Positions 16,485 through 25,692 of a stretch of 48,647 nt of DNA are shown piece after piece. Location: assembly GCA_023135905.1 (NCBI GenBank), contig JAGLSE010000012.1, positions 1-48,647 on the forward strand, read 5' to 3'. Each line of letters begins with the position of its first letter. Within the stretch, counting starts at the first letter, position 1. The notes below the pieces were generated by a model. The model had not been told where the DNA came from and did not search any database. It saw only the letters and a list, made by a program, of their open reading frames with translations. This DNA is from Candidatus Omnitrophota bacterium (GTDB lineage Bacteria > Omnitrophota > Gorgyraeia > Duberdicusellales > 4484-171). The position numbers were made by a program, and so were the translations under genes.

Positions 16485-16659
16485 TATCTGTTTTATATCT
16501 ATTTCAACAAATTTCAATTAATTTCGTTTTGCCGAAGCAAAACTTATTTCACACCATAAAATGGCGTAAATATCGCTGAACAAAGTGAAACATATTTCCA
16601 TCTCTAAACCCGCAATACAATTTTCAATCTTTTCTTCTTTTTATTCTCTTTCTTCAATT

Positions 16660-16691
16660 CGTTACTTCGCTACATCGTTACGTCTCTACTT
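16660..16691. repeat. Octanucleotide array, consensus CGTTACGT (4 units)
   Basis: Four consecutive units read CGTTACTT, CGCTACAT, CGTTACGT and CTCTACTT. The unbroken 8-bp phase and the conserved TAC core match a second array at 38123-38162. Confidence 0.65.
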
Positions 16692-16766
16692 TTACTCTCT
16701 TGTCCATAAACTTTACCTCTAAACCGAAACTAGCATCGTAAACATACCCGTCAACCGTATCAATTA

Positions 16767-18017
16767 TCATGGATCAAGGTTATTTACAATTTCTATAAAT
16801 TTACTACCTCGTTGCATATAATTATCAAACATATCATAGCTGGCACACATAGGAGAAAAAAGGATTGTATCACCTGTTTTAGCCTCGACAAAGGATGAAG
16901 CAATAATATCTTGCAATGAAGAGAAAGATTCCGTTCTAATTTTTTTATCAATAAATCCTTTAATTTTAGAAGACGCTTCACCAAAAAGATTTATTTTTTT
17001 AACTTTTTTTAAATATGGGCGAATTAAAGAATAATCCAACCCTTTATCTTTACCTCCAGCAAGTAAAATTATAGGTGTTTTAATATTCTTTAGAGCCCAA
17101 ATAGTAGAAGATGGATTTGTAGCTTTTGAATCATTAATAAAATTTACACCGTTTATATTTTTCACAAACTCTAACCTATGAGGCAACCCGTTAAAAGAAG
17201 AACACATATTTATACAATCGATTTTACTTACCCCAAAAATACTTGCAATTTTATAAATACATGAAAAATTTTCATTAGACAATTCATTAGAAAAATAAAC
17301 TTTTTGAGCATTTATCCCTTTTTCAATTTTACCTCGAAAATTGATATTTTTGTTTAAAATAGCCCAATCTTTTGTATCTTGTTTTTTGAAAATATTCAGT
17401 TTTGCATCTAAATATGCCTGAATTCGCGGATAGCGGTCAAGATGATCAGGTTCTATGTTAAGTAAAGCAGCAACGTAAGGTTTAAACTCGATTATAGTTT
17501 CCAACTGAAAGGAACTCACTTCGACCACAACAATATCATTTTTTTTAGTGTTCAATATTAATGAAGATAACGGGATACCAATATTACCGCCTAAAAACAC
17601 TCTTTTTCGCTTCTTTTTAAGTATTTCATGGGTCAAATGAGTAGTTGTTGTTTTACCATTTGTACCTGTAATCGCAACAAACTTAGCCTGACTCAACCAA
17701 AAACAAAACTCTATCTCTCCCACACAAAGTATACCAAGTTCATTCGCGAATTTTATAAGAGGAGAATTTATTGTATCTATTCCCGGACTAATAACCAATA
17801 ATTGAGAACCTTTTATAAAATTTTTAGTATGCCCGCCAAATTCTATTTTTACACCTTTTTCAATAAAACTATCTACCATAGAAGAGGGAAAAGATCCTCT
17901 TTCCTTCATTTCACTAACTCTAACTCTCTTGTTTAGGGCTAAAAGTAAATTGCATAAAGAAATACCTGTTTTACCCCAACCGCCAACACAAATATTTTTT
18001 AAATTATCTATATTCAT
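16767..18017 (-). CDS. murD: UDP-N-acetylmuramoylalanine--D-glutamate ligase
   Basis: The 416-residue Mur ligase adds D-Glu to UDP-MurNAc-L-Ala. The N-domain starts ICVGGWGKTGISLCNLLL, the ATP loop is AITGTNGKTTTTHLTHEIL, and NIEPDHLDRYP, LPHRLEFVKNINGVNFINDSKATNP and LAGGKDKGLDYS follow. FSPMCASYDMFDNYMQRGSK closes the protein and is a MurD signature. Its length is near the family norm (about 440). It starts 98 bp after mraY and ends before the repeat-mosaic gap, so a transcript boundary may exist on its 3' side. Confidence 0.96.
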   Translation of the reverse strand: MNIDNLKNICVGGWGKTGISLCNLLLALNKRVRVSEMKERGSFPSSMVDSFIEKGVKIEFGGHTKNFIKGSQLLVISPGIDTINSPLIKFANELGILCVGEIEFCFWLSQAKFVAITGTNGKTTTTHLTHEILKKKRKRVFLGGNIGIPLSSLILNTKKNDIVVVEVSSFQLETIIEFKPYVAALLNIEPDHLDRYPRIQAYLDAKLNIFKKQDTKDWAILNKNINFRGKIEKGINAQKVYFSNELSNENFSCIYKIASIFGVSKIDCINMCSSFNGLPHRLEFVKNINGVNFINDSKATNPSSTIWALKNIKTPIILLAGGKDKGLDYSLIRPYLKKVKKINLFGEASSKIKGFIDKKIRTESFSSLQDIIASSFVEAKTGDTILFSPMCASYDMFDNYMQRGSKFIEIVNNLDP

Positions 18018-18115
18018 TTATTTTAAAATTTTAATACCAAAACAAGAAATATAAATTTTGAAACATTAAACAAATTCAAATAATTAAAATTCTTAATAAA
18101 ACAAATAAGATTTTT

Positions 18116-19198
18116 TTATCGTAATTTAATTGTAAGTAACGCTAAAACTGCAAACATAATAGAAAAAATCCAAAAACGTATAATAATTTTTGGTTCTTTC
18201 CAACCTAAAAGTTGAAAATGATGATGTAAGGGAGCGGCTTTGAATAATCGTTTTCCTTTTAATTTGACGAAAAAAATCTGTAATATAACACTTAAAGCCT
18301 CTGCAACAAACATTCCTCCACTTATAAAAAGAAGAAATTCCTGTTTAATTAATAACGCTATTGTCCCAATAACTCCGCCTAAAGCTAAAGCTCCAACATC
18401 ACCCATAAAAACCTCAGCCGGATAACAATTAAACCATAAAAAGGCTAATCCCGCCCCCATAAGCGCAAGACAAAAAATAGTTAGCTCACCTGCTTCTTTC
18501 ACATAGGGGATAAAAAGATAATTAGCTAAATTAATATGTCCTGCCATGTAACTTAAAAATCCAAAAATTAGAGAATTTATAATCAATCCCCCTATAGCTA
18601 AACCATCTAATCCATCAGTGAAATTTACAGCATTAGAAGTAGCTACAATAATTAAGGTGAACCAAAAAATATAGAAAATCCCTAAATTAATAATAATATT
18701 TTTAAAAAAAGGAAATGACCAAGTCGTATTGATGACTTTCGTCGTCACCAGCAAAAATCCTAAGATTAAACCAATAATACATTGCCAAAATAGCTTTTTA
18801 TAACGGGAAAGTCCTTTACCTTTTTTAATCTTTAAAAGGTCATCATTAAATCCCAATATCCCTAAAGATATCATAACTAAAAGATTTATCCATATAAACG
18901 GATTATCCCATCTTGCCCAAAGAAGAGTAGTAATCAGAATGGAACAAAGTATTAAAACCCCCCCCATCGTTGGAGTTCCCTTCTTTCCTCCATAAAGTGA
19001 TTCCAAGTGTATATGACCATACATATCTATACGTTCAATCATTTTTAGTTTTTTAAGATGCTTCAATGTAAATTTCCATAAAAGAAAAACAATCAAGAAT
19101 GAAGTCAAAAAGGCACAACCCGCCCTAAAGGTAATATATTTTGTTACATTAAAAATAAAATATTTTTCAGCTAAAGGATAAAATAAATGGTAAATCAT
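18116..19198 (-). CDS. mraY: Phospho-N-acetylmuramoyl-pentapeptide transferase
   Basis: The 360-residue membrane enzyme transfers phospho-MurNAc-pentapeptide to undecaprenyl phosphate to make lipid I. It shows GGKKGTPTMGGVLI, the catalytic GFNDDLLKI, NAVNFTDGLDGLAIG, NCYPAEVFMGDVGALALGG, and the C-terminal LHHHFQLLGWKEPKI triple-His loop. Ten hydrophobic segments fit the family. Length is normal. It is separated from murF by a 202-bp gap. Confidence 0.98.
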   Translation of the reverse strand: MIYHLFYPLAEKYFIFNVTKYITFRAGCAFLTSFLIVFLLWKFTLKHLKKLKMIERIDMYGHIHLESLYGGKKGTPTMGGVLILCSILITTLLWARWDNPFIWINLLVMISLGILGFNDDLLKIKKGKGLSRYKKLFWQCIIGLILGFLLVTTKVINTTWSFPFFKNIIINLGIFYIFWFTLIIVATSNAVNFTDGLDGLAIGGLIINSLIFGFLSYMAGHINLANYLFIPYVKEAGELTIFCLALMGAGLAFLWFNCYPAEVFMGDVGALALGGVIGTIALLIKQEFLLFISGGMFVAEALSVILQIFFVKLKGKRLFKAAPLHHHFQLLGWKEPKIIIRFWIFSIMFAVLALLTIKLR

Positions 19199-19400
19199 AA
19201 AATATCTATTTAATTAAAGATAAAAAATACAAAACCTTTTAAATAAAAATTAATTATTAGCCCCCATTTTTACAAACTACTTGCAGGTTCTGCAACCATA
19301 AGTCAAGTTACTCTTCAAAATAATATTATTTTATAGAATAATATCCGCAGGATGTTATTTTACTATAAACATTACAAAAATTACAGTTAAATTAGCAAAA
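19199..19400. other. AT-rich spacer between mraY and murF
   Basis: No gene seen. It includes a short AT hairpin (ATATTATT, 6 bases, AATAATAT, near 19325-19346) and a pair of GCAGG/CCTGC-type words. A promoter for mraY could lie here, but none matches consensus well enough to call. Confidence 0.4.
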
Positions 19401-20762
19401 TTAATCAATAAGCCCCTGCACTACCTTTTCTAGCTCCATATTCCGTGAGCCCTTTAAAAAAATCAAATATTTTTCTCTTCTACAACTTTTAAAATTAATT
19501 ATATCTTTTATAAATTTAACAATTTCTTTGTGAGAATTAAAATGTTTTGTTTTCTTAAACCCTATTTTTTTAAGTTTATCTGTTAAATAAACACAATAAT
19601 CCCCATAAGTAAGACAGTATTCAAAATTATTTTTAATAACCTCATTTGCTACTGATTCATGATAATAAATACTTTTATTACCTAACTCTAACATATCTCC
19701 AATAACTGCTATCTTCTTAAAAGGATAAGATTTAAGGCTTCTCAGCGCTTCTCTTAAAGCAAAAGGATTAGCATTATAAGCATCATTCAAAATATAAAGC
19801 CCATTAGATTCTATCATATTCATTCTCATATCCGGGAATTCTTTAAATAAATTAGCTCTTTCAACTAAACATTTTAAAGGTATTCCTAATATATGAGCGC
19901 CTGAAATAGCCGCTAAAAAATTGACGATAAAAATATCCAGATGCTTAGTCAATATCAATTCATACTTGCCTTGAATCATAAACACAGAACCATTATCGTT
20001 CGTACTAGCTCGGACAAAAGATAAATAATTTTTTTTATCCTTACCAAACCAATAAATATTACTGCTGCTTTTAATCTTTCGAAGATACACATCTCCCCGG
20101 TTTAAAATAACCTTCATCTTAGGATTAACCCCAATAAAAGAAACTTTTTCCTTAAAGACCCCTTTTAAATCTTTAAGACCTTCTAAATGAACGGGTTTAA
20201 TAAATGTAATTATACCTATATCAGGGCTGCTCATTTTACCTAATTGTTCGATTTCACCTTTTGCATTTGTTCCTAACTCTAAAATCAATATTTTTTCATC
20301 TGTTAAGGAAAATATAGTCTTAGCAACTCCAAAGATATTATTCTCGGTCTTAAAATTCTTCAAAACTTTGAAGTATGGCTCTAAAAGAAAACTTAATATT
20401 TCTTTGGTTGTGGTTTTCCCTATAGATCCGGTAATTCCATATACAATACATTTATTTTTTTTTCTTATATATGCAGAAACTTTTTCTAAAGACTTATAAG
20501 TATCCTCTACTATAAAAAAAGAAACTTTAGGTATAGTCTTTACATATTTTTCAGCAATTATAAAAACAGCTCCTTTATCAACAGCCATTTGAATAAAGTC
20601 ATGCCCGTCACAATGCTTACCCCTAACAGCAAAAAATGCTTGATTAGGATTTATAGATCGTGAATTAAGAGAAAACCCGGTAATCGGTTTAAAAAGCCTT
20701 ATATTACAAATCTTCTCCGGCTGAATTATTCTTTCCAATTGTTCGTATTCTGAAATTATCAT
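19401..20762 (-). CDS. murF: UDP-MurNAc-tripeptide--D-alanyl-D-alanine ligase
   Basis: The 453-residue Mur ligase adds D-Ala-D-Ala, the product of Ddl. The N-domain segment SLNSRSINPNQAFFAVRGKHCDGHDF is MurF-like. The ATP loop reads GITGSIGKTTTKEILSFLL, and ELGTNAKGEIEQL, KPVHLEGL, LNDAYNANPFALREALRSL and AVIGDMLELGNKSIYYH follow, all typical of MurF. The start overlaps the murE stop as ATGA, so the two are coupled. Confidence 0.96.
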   Translation of the reverse strand: MIISEYEQLERIIQPEKICNIRLFKPITGFSLNSRSINPNQAFFAVRGKHCDGHDFIQMAVDKGAVFIIAEKYVKTIPKVSFFIVEDTYKSLEKVSAYIRKKNKCIVYGITGSIGKTTTKEILSFLLEPYFKVLKNFKTENNIFGVAKTIFSLTDEKILILELGTNAKGEIEQLGKMSSPDIGIITFIKPVHLEGLKDLKGVFKEKVSFIGVNPKMKVILNRGDVYLRKIKSSSNIYWFGKDKKNYLSFVRASTNDNGSVFMIQGKYELILTKHLDIFIVNFLAAISGAHILGIPLKCLVERANLFKEFPDMRMNMIESNGLYILNDAYNANPFALREALRSLKSYPFKKIAVIGDMLELGNKSIYYHESVANEVIKNNFEYCLTYGDYCVYLTDKLKKIGFKKTKHFNSHKEIVKFIKDIINFKSCRREKYLIFLKGSRNMELEKVVQGLID

Positions 20763-22246
20763 GCGCCTTTACATTTTATTTTTTTAATAATCTTTCTTAT
20801 AACATCAGCATCTTTAAATGGATATTTGGTGTTACCTATCAACTGATATTCTTCATGCCCCTTCCCTGTTACAACAAGGCAAACTTTTTTACCTTTATTG
20901 GTATCCAGATATTGACCTTTAAAATTAAAAAACATTTTAAGCGCTTTTTCTATTGCCTGTTCTCTATCTAACAAAATTTTATAATTATTCGTCGTAAATC
21001 CCGACTCAATTTGTAAACAAATATCGAGAGGATCTTCATTCCTAGGATTATCTGAAGTAATAATACTAAAATCCGCAAATAAAGAAGCAACTTCACCCAT
21101 AATCTTACGTTTACCTTTATCCCTGTTCCCTCCACAACCTAGAAGACAAATAATCTTTCTATATCCAACTTCCCAAAGAGTTTTAAGAACTTTTTCTAAC
21201 CCATCAGGGGTATGAGCATAATCAACAAAAACATCATTTAATATTGCCTCTAAGCGCCCTTCAACAGGATTAAAAGAACTAACAGCATCCAAAACTTTTG
21301 TTATGGAATACCCCAAAGAGATAACAGTACTTACAGCTGCTAAACAGTTAAAAACATTATATTTTCCGCATAAACGTGTCTTTACATTAAAAGACTTACC
21401 TAAAGATTCTAATCTGAATTTAGAACCCTGATTACTTAAGGTTATATCCACCGCTCTATAATCAGCATTTAAATTCATTCCATAAGAAATGGAACCATCT
21501 AATTCCTTAAATATTTTTCTTCCATACCTATCATCAATATTGATTAAAGAAATCCCCTTTTTATTATTAATAAATAATTGTTTTTTTACCTTAAAATAAT
21601 TTTCCATATTTTTATGATAATCTAAATGGTCTCTACTTAAATTTGTAAAAATACACCTTAAAAAATTAATATTTTTAATTCTTTGCTGAACTATTCCATG
21701 AGATGATACCTCCATAACGACATAATGTCTCTCTTTATCATTTATTTTACTTAACATTTTTCTTATACTAAGATATCCCGGAGTGGTAAAATCTGCCTTT
21801 TGAACTGAATCACCAATAACATTTTTAACAGTACTAAATAAAGAAGCCTTTTCCCCTATACTTTTAAGGATATAATATATCATTGTCGCTGTTGTTGACT
21901 TTCCATTTGTACCTGTTATTCCTATAAACATTAAATCTTTCTTATTAAAACCATAAACAAAATCTACCACTCTATGAAATTCTTCCTTAATATTTTTAAC
22001 AAAAATAACCGGTTTACTTTTAATATAACCTTTTAAATTATTTTTATATTTTATATCAGCAACAAACGCAGAGACTTTATATTCTATATCGTTTAGAATA
22101 GAAAAAATATCAAAATTATCCCTTTTAATAATAAAAAAAAGATCACCTTTTGATATATCCCGAGTATCTTCACTTATGCTTTTAAAAGATATTTTTTTTA
22201 CCGAATCATCAATATTTAAATTTAAAAAAACTTCTTCTATCCTCAT
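20759..22246 (-). CDS. murE: UDP-MurNAc-dipeptide ligase, probably meso-diaminopimelate-adding
   Basis: The 495-residue Mur ligase adds the third stem residue. It has SFKSISEDTRDISKGDLFF, the ATP loop GITGTNGKSTTATMIYYIL, TTPGYLSIRKML, SSHGIVQQRI, and the FVDYAHTPDGLEKVLKTL motif. The DNPRNEDP segment is the site that in characterised enzymes contacts meso-diaminopimelate (DNPR), as opposed to the variants found in lysine-adding enzymes. The organism therefore probably has mDAP peptidoglycan. The gene overlaps ftsI and murF by 4 bp each. Confidence 0.96.
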   Translation of the reverse strand: MRIEEVFLNLNIDDSVKKISFKSISEDTRDISKGDLFFIIKRDNFDIFSILNDIEYKVSAFVADIKYKNNLKGYIKSKPVIFVKNIKEEFHRVVDFVYGFNKKDLMFIGITGTNGKSTTATMIYYILKSIGEKASLFSTVKNVIGDSVQKADFTTPGYLSIRKMLSKINDKERHYVVMEVSSHGIVQQRIKNINFLRCIFTNLSRDHLDYHKNMENYFKVKKQLFINNKKGISLINIDDRYGRKIFKELDGSISYGMNLNADYRAVDITLSNQGSKFRLESLGKSFNVKTRLCGKYNVFNCLAAVSTVISLGYSITKVLDAVSSFNPVEGRLEAILNDVFVDYAHTPDGLEKVLKTLWEVGYRKIICLLGCGGNRDKGKRKIMGEVASLFADFSIITSDNPRNEDPLDICLQIESGFTTNNYKILLDREQAIEKALKMFFNFKGQYLDTNKGKKVCLVVTGKGHEEYQLIGNTKYPFKDADVIRKIIKKIKCKGA

Positions 22247-23943
22247 TGACTCACCAAAAACCTTTCTCCTTCAATATACTTAATTACTTTATCCGCAATG
22301 TTTCTAAAAACCGGAGCAGCCACAACACCACCAAAGTTCGATTTTAATGGTTCATCAATAGTTACAGCAATCACTAAAGGAGAGTTCAAATCAGCTATAA
22401 ATCCTATAAATGTAGCGCGATACTTTGAAGATGAGTACTTTCTTATTTTTGGATCATATTTCTGAGCTGTTCCTGTTTTGCCTCCTATTTTTCGGCCTTC
22501 GATTCCGGCACGTTTACCAGTACCCTCAAATACAACATCAATAAGAATATCTTTTGCCTTATCCGCAACTAATGAAGATAATACTTTTTTCTTCTTATAC
22601 GGTACAGTCTCACATACACCTTGAGAACAGATTTTACTTATTAAATGCGGCTGAACAAGATAACCTCCATTAACTATAACCGCAAACCCTCTGGCTAACT
22701 GTAATAGATTTACGCCAATTTCCTGACCTATAGGTATTATATAATTTGATGTTTTCGACCACTTACTAAAAGATTTCAAGCTACCAGGGACTTCCCCTTT
22801 TAAATCAACTCCTGTTATTTCTCCAAACCCCAATTTTTTTATATAAGTAGAATAAATTTTTGGAGTAATAGCTTGAACTATCTTAGCTATTCCAATATTA
22901 CTAGAATTCAAAAAAACCTCTCTGAATGTGAGCTCTCCAAAAGGTTTCCAATCATGCAAAATACTTCCCGGAATTTTTAGCTTACCATTTTCACAAAAAA
23001 TTTTTTGATTATCAAATGTTTTATTTTCACTAATTGCAGCTATTAGAGTTATTATTTTCATTACAGACCCAGGTTCAAACATATCACAGATTGCTTTATT
23101 TTTGATATTTTCAAAAGATTTAGAATCCAAGTTGTTAGGATTAAAAGAAGGATAATTAGCTAAAGCTCTAATTTCTCCGGTAGAAGCATCCATAACCACG
23201 ACACTTCCTTGTTTAGCATCAAATTTTTTAATAGTTTCTTCAAGATAAGTTTTTGTCCAATATTGTATTTGAGCATCAATAGTTGATAAAATATCATCTC
23301 CTCTTTGAGGAGTTATTATTTGTGAAGAAAGTATAATTTGTCTAGCCGCAGAATCCTGCAAAACTCTTACAAACCCATCCTTGCCTCTAAGATATTTATT
23401 ATAATACAATTCCAATCCTTCTAACCCTTTGTTATCAATATCCGTTATCCCCAAAACTGATGCTGCTAAATGATTCTGAGGATAAACCCTTTTTTCTTCC
23501 CTAATAAAGCCTACACCTTTCAACTGAAGAGACTTTATCCTTTCTTTAATTTCCCAAGATACCCTTCTTTTTATCCATACAAACTTTTTTTTCTTCTCCA
23601 ACCTAGATTTTAAAAACTTTTCTGATAAACTCAAATTAACTGCTAACGGTTCAATAATTTTATTTATTTTAATACTTGACGGGTCAGCAAAAATAGAATA
23701 GAAATTCATACCTGTAGCCAAAATACGGCCTTTATTATCAAAAATATTTCCTCGTTTACCCTCTATCCGGACAATCTTATAATGTTGGCCATGGGCAAGC
23801 CGCTTAAAAAAATCTTGTTTAAATAATTGAAGATATGTTATTTTTAAAACTATGAGGGAAAACAAAAAAATAAAAACTAAATAAACTTTATCTATCCTTT
23901 TACTATTCTTATCCATTTTAAAACTTTTTATTGGTATTTTCAC
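22243..23943 (-). CDS. ftsI: Septal peptidoglycan transpeptidase (class B PBP, FtsI)
   Basis: This class B penicillin-binding protein has one N-terminal membrane helix (residues 19-36) and a periplasmic dimerisation domain (GKRGNIFDNKGRILATG). The transpeptidase domain shows the three active-site motifs: EPGSVMKI (SxxK), NSSNIG (SxN) and GKTGTAQK (KTG). No PASTA domain is present. The frame begins with GTG at 23943; an ATG nine codons in (23916) is the alternative, and neither has a strong ribosome binding site. It would cross-link glycan made by FtsW. The gene overlaps murE by 4 bp, and a 212-bp gap lies upstream. Confidence 0.95.
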   Translation of the reverse strand: MKIPIKSFKMDKNSKRIDKVYLVFIFLFSLIVLKITYLQLFKQDFFKRLAHGQHYKIVRIEGKRGNIFDNKGRILATGMNFYSIFADPSSIKINKIIEPLAVNLSLSEKFLKSRLEKKKKFVWIKRRVSWEIKERIKSLQLKGVGFIREEKRVYPQNHLAASVLGITDIDNKGLEGLELYYNKYLRGKDGFVRVLQDSAARQIILSSQIITPQRGDDILSTIDAQIQYWTKTYLEETIKKFDAKQGSVVVMDASTGEIRALANYPSFNPNNLDSKSFENIKNKAICDMFEPGSVMKIITLIAAISENKTFDNQKIFCENGKLKIPGSILHDWKPFGELTFREVFLNSSNIGIAKIVQAITPKIYSTYIKKLGFGEITGVDLKGEVPGSLKSFSKWSKTSNYIIPIGQEIGVNLLQLARGFAVIVNGGYLVQPHLISKICSQGVCETVPYKKKKVLSSLVADKAKDILIDVVFEGTGKRAGIEGRKIGGKTGTAQKYDPKIRKYSSSKYRATFIGFIADLNSPLVIAVTIDEPLKSNFGGVVAAPVFRNIADKVIKYIEGERFLVSQ

Positions 23944-24155
23944 AAATAAACATTAAATATATAAATTAATATGTAAATGTTACATTTTGCAACAGTCACA
24001 TCTTACAAAATAGAATACGAGCATAAATATATTGACTATACAATATTTATTATACCAAACAATATTAAAATATTGGAACTGTTATTTGATAATTTATTAA
24101 ATGTTCAAAATAAATGAGGTTTAAATATCAGTTAATTCTAAAAATTAAAATAGTT
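23944..24155. other. AT-rich spacer upstream of ftsI
   Basis: No gene seen. The minus strand includes several TATA-rich words (for example GGTATAATAAATATTG near 24040-24055) that could hold an internal promoter, but no clean -35/-10 pair stands out. Confidence 0.35.
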
Positions 24156-24518
24156 TTATTTCTTTTCTTTAGCCAAAGCTGGTGCATTAAACCCTGAAAT
24201 ATCGAGGAAATGGTCTAAATATACTGCAAATTTGTCTTCGCCAATTTTTTCTATAGTCTTATTACTTCTAACTAATATATTTTCTTTCTCTACAAGAGAA
24301 TAATTCTCTGATCTAACCCATTCATTTACCTTTACTAACGAAATTTCTTTTGCAAGATTATGCATTAAAAAATCTCTCTTATCAATAGATTCATTATAAC
24401 AAGAATAATTATTACTTAAATTGTAGGCTTCAATATAAATATTGATTTTTTGATTTATATAGACCAATCCAGCCATAAATATTAATAAAACAAATATCAA
24501 AGGTAAAAATTTTTTCAT
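24156..24518 (-). CDS. ftsL: FtsL-like small bitopic division protein
   Basis: The 120-residue protein has a short basic start, one membrane helix at about residues 5-22 (LPLIFVLLIFMAGLVYINQ) and a mostly helical exported part. In the FtsL family only this architecture and the gene position are conserved. It sits between rsmH and ftsI, 6 bp after rsmH, which is the ftsL position. The exported part includes the VKVNEWVRSENY segment, similar to the ALEWARENG-type motif that follows the coiled coil in FtsL. The tail FNAPALAKEKK is unusual. Sequence alone would not identify it. Confidence 0.7.
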   Translation of the reverse strand: MKKFLPLIFVLLIFMAGLVYINQKINIYIEAYNLSNNYSCYNESIDKRDFLMHNLAKEISLVKVNEWVRSENYSLVEKENILVRSNKTIEKIGEDKFAVYLDHFLDISGFNAPALAKEKK

Positions 24519-24524
24519 AAATTA

Positions 24525-25457
24525 TTAATTTTTTTCAGCTACTCTAAATTTTGCTGAACGTGACGGATTATTTTCCGCCTTTTCCGCTTCTGTAGGTGTC
24601 AAAGGTTTTTTAGTAATAATATTCAATAAATTTTTATTTTTGTAATCTTTAAAAATATTTTTTACTATCCTATCCTCTAAAGAATGAAAAGATATTACAC
24701 CTATCCTTCCTCCTAAAGATAGAAAAGATATCGCTTTCTTAAGGGCAATTTCTATAGATTCTAATTCTCTGTTAACTGCAATCCTTAATGCCTGAAAAAC
24801 CCTTGTGGCAGGATGAACCCTCTGATATCTATCCTTTAGCGGAACACTATCTGTGACTATCTGTGCTAACTGAACAGTTGTTAATATTGGCTCTAGATCT
24901 CTGAATTTTACAATAGATTGGGCTATCCTTTTTGAATAACGTTCTTCTCCAAATTTCCTGAAAATATTTTCAAGTTCGATTTGACTTAAATTGTTAACCA
25001 AATCATAAGCAGAAAGAAAAGAATCCTTATCCATACGCATATCCAAAGGACCTTCTTTTAAAAAACTAAATCCGCGATTAGGGTTATTTAACTGATAACT
25101 AGAAATTCCTAAATCAAAAATAAAAACATCTACTTTATTTATTCCTAAACTTTTTAAAACTTTATCTATATCTGAAAAACTGGATTTACATAATGAAAAA
25201 TGACCATTTAAAGATTGCAGCCGTTGACGGGCCACTTCCAATGATTTTTCATCTTTGTCTATGCCTATCAAAAAAGATTCATTACTCATAACCTCAAAGA
25301 ATTTAATCGCAAGAGAGCCAACCCCTAAGGTACAATCAACAATAACTTTTTTATTTTTTATATCCAGAAGGTCCAAAACCTCCCTATACATTACCGGATA
25401 ATGATGAATTAATTTTATATCTTCCATTTTATCTAAATAAATTTCAGAAGTAATCAT
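24525..25457 (-). CDS. rsmH: 16S rRNA (cytosine-1402 N4) methyltransferase
   Basis: The 310-residue SAM-dependent enzyme methylates C1402 of 16S rRNA. It shows HHYPVMYREVLDLL, CTLGVGSLAIKF, the DLGISSYQLNNPNRGFSF block, GPLDMRMD, RVHPATRVFQALRIAVNREL and VISFHSLEDRIVK, all diagnostic. The glycine-rich SAM loop reads TLGVGSLA where most members have TxGxGGH, a mild deviation. Its ATG at 25457 overlaps the stop of the 63-residue gene as ATGA. ATG at 25427 is an alternative start. Confidence 0.96.
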   Translation of the reverse strand: MITSEIYLDKMEDIKLIHHYPVMYREVLDLLDIKNKKVIVDCTLGVGSLAIKFFEVMSNESFLIGIDKDEKSLEVARQRLQSLNGHFSLCKSSFSDIDKVLKSLGINKVDVFIFDLGISSYQLNNPNRGFSFLKEGPLDMRMDKDSFLSAYDLVNNLSQIELENIFRKFGEERYSKRIAQSIVKFRDLEPILTTVQLAQIVTDSVPLKDRYQRVHPATRVFQALRIAVNRELESIEIALKKAISFLSLGGRIGVISFHSLEDRIVKNIFKDYKNKNLLNIITKKPLTPTEAEKAENNPSRSAKFRVAEKN

Positions 25458-25645
25458 ATTGCTTTTTCCATAAAATTAGATTTTTTACCTCGAACATTTT
25501 CAAATAATCTAGATGATTTAGCTTTACTTTCACAGATATGACAAATATGGAAACCGACAAAATTTACAACTGAGAGCCTTAATGGATTTGAATGAACTTC
25601 TTTAGTATTTTTATGTTTCATCTTTGTAAAGGTCCTTTTTATCAT
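25454..25645 (-). CDS. Small basic Cys-containing protein between mraZ and rsmH, unrecognised
   Basis: The 63-codon gene is not in a family I recognise. It is supported by a very good ribosome binding site (AAGGGAGAATAATT before ATG at 25645) and by an ATGA overlap with rsmH. The product is rich in Lys, Arg, His and Ser, and contains FHICHICESKAKSSRLFENV near residues 32-51, a Cys-x-x-Cys pair that could bind a metal or nucleic acid. It has no signal peptide or membrane helix. Its position next to rsmH suggests an RNA- or division-linked role, which is inference. It might substitute for other short genes sometimes found in this slot. Confidence 0.7.
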   Translation of the reverse strand: MIKRTFTKMKHKNTKEVHSNPLRLSVVNFVGFHICHICESKAKSSRLFENVRGKKSNFMEKAI

Positions 25646-25692
25646 AATTATTCTCCCTTACTCTTTAAAACATCTTCAAAATATTATTCCAT

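Larger units (their letters stand above)
16402..16766. other. Repeat-mosaic intergenic region between murD and ftsW
   Basis: No gene is supported here. The stretch holds palindromic copy A (16445-16484), a perfect hairpin GTTTTGC-CGAA-GCAAAAC at 16526-16543, and a segment ending GTGAAACATATTTCCAT (near 16587-16603) that recurs at 37884-37897 as GAAACATATTTCCA. An 8-bp-period array lies at 16660-16691. It appears built from several short repeat families. Confidence 0.7.
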
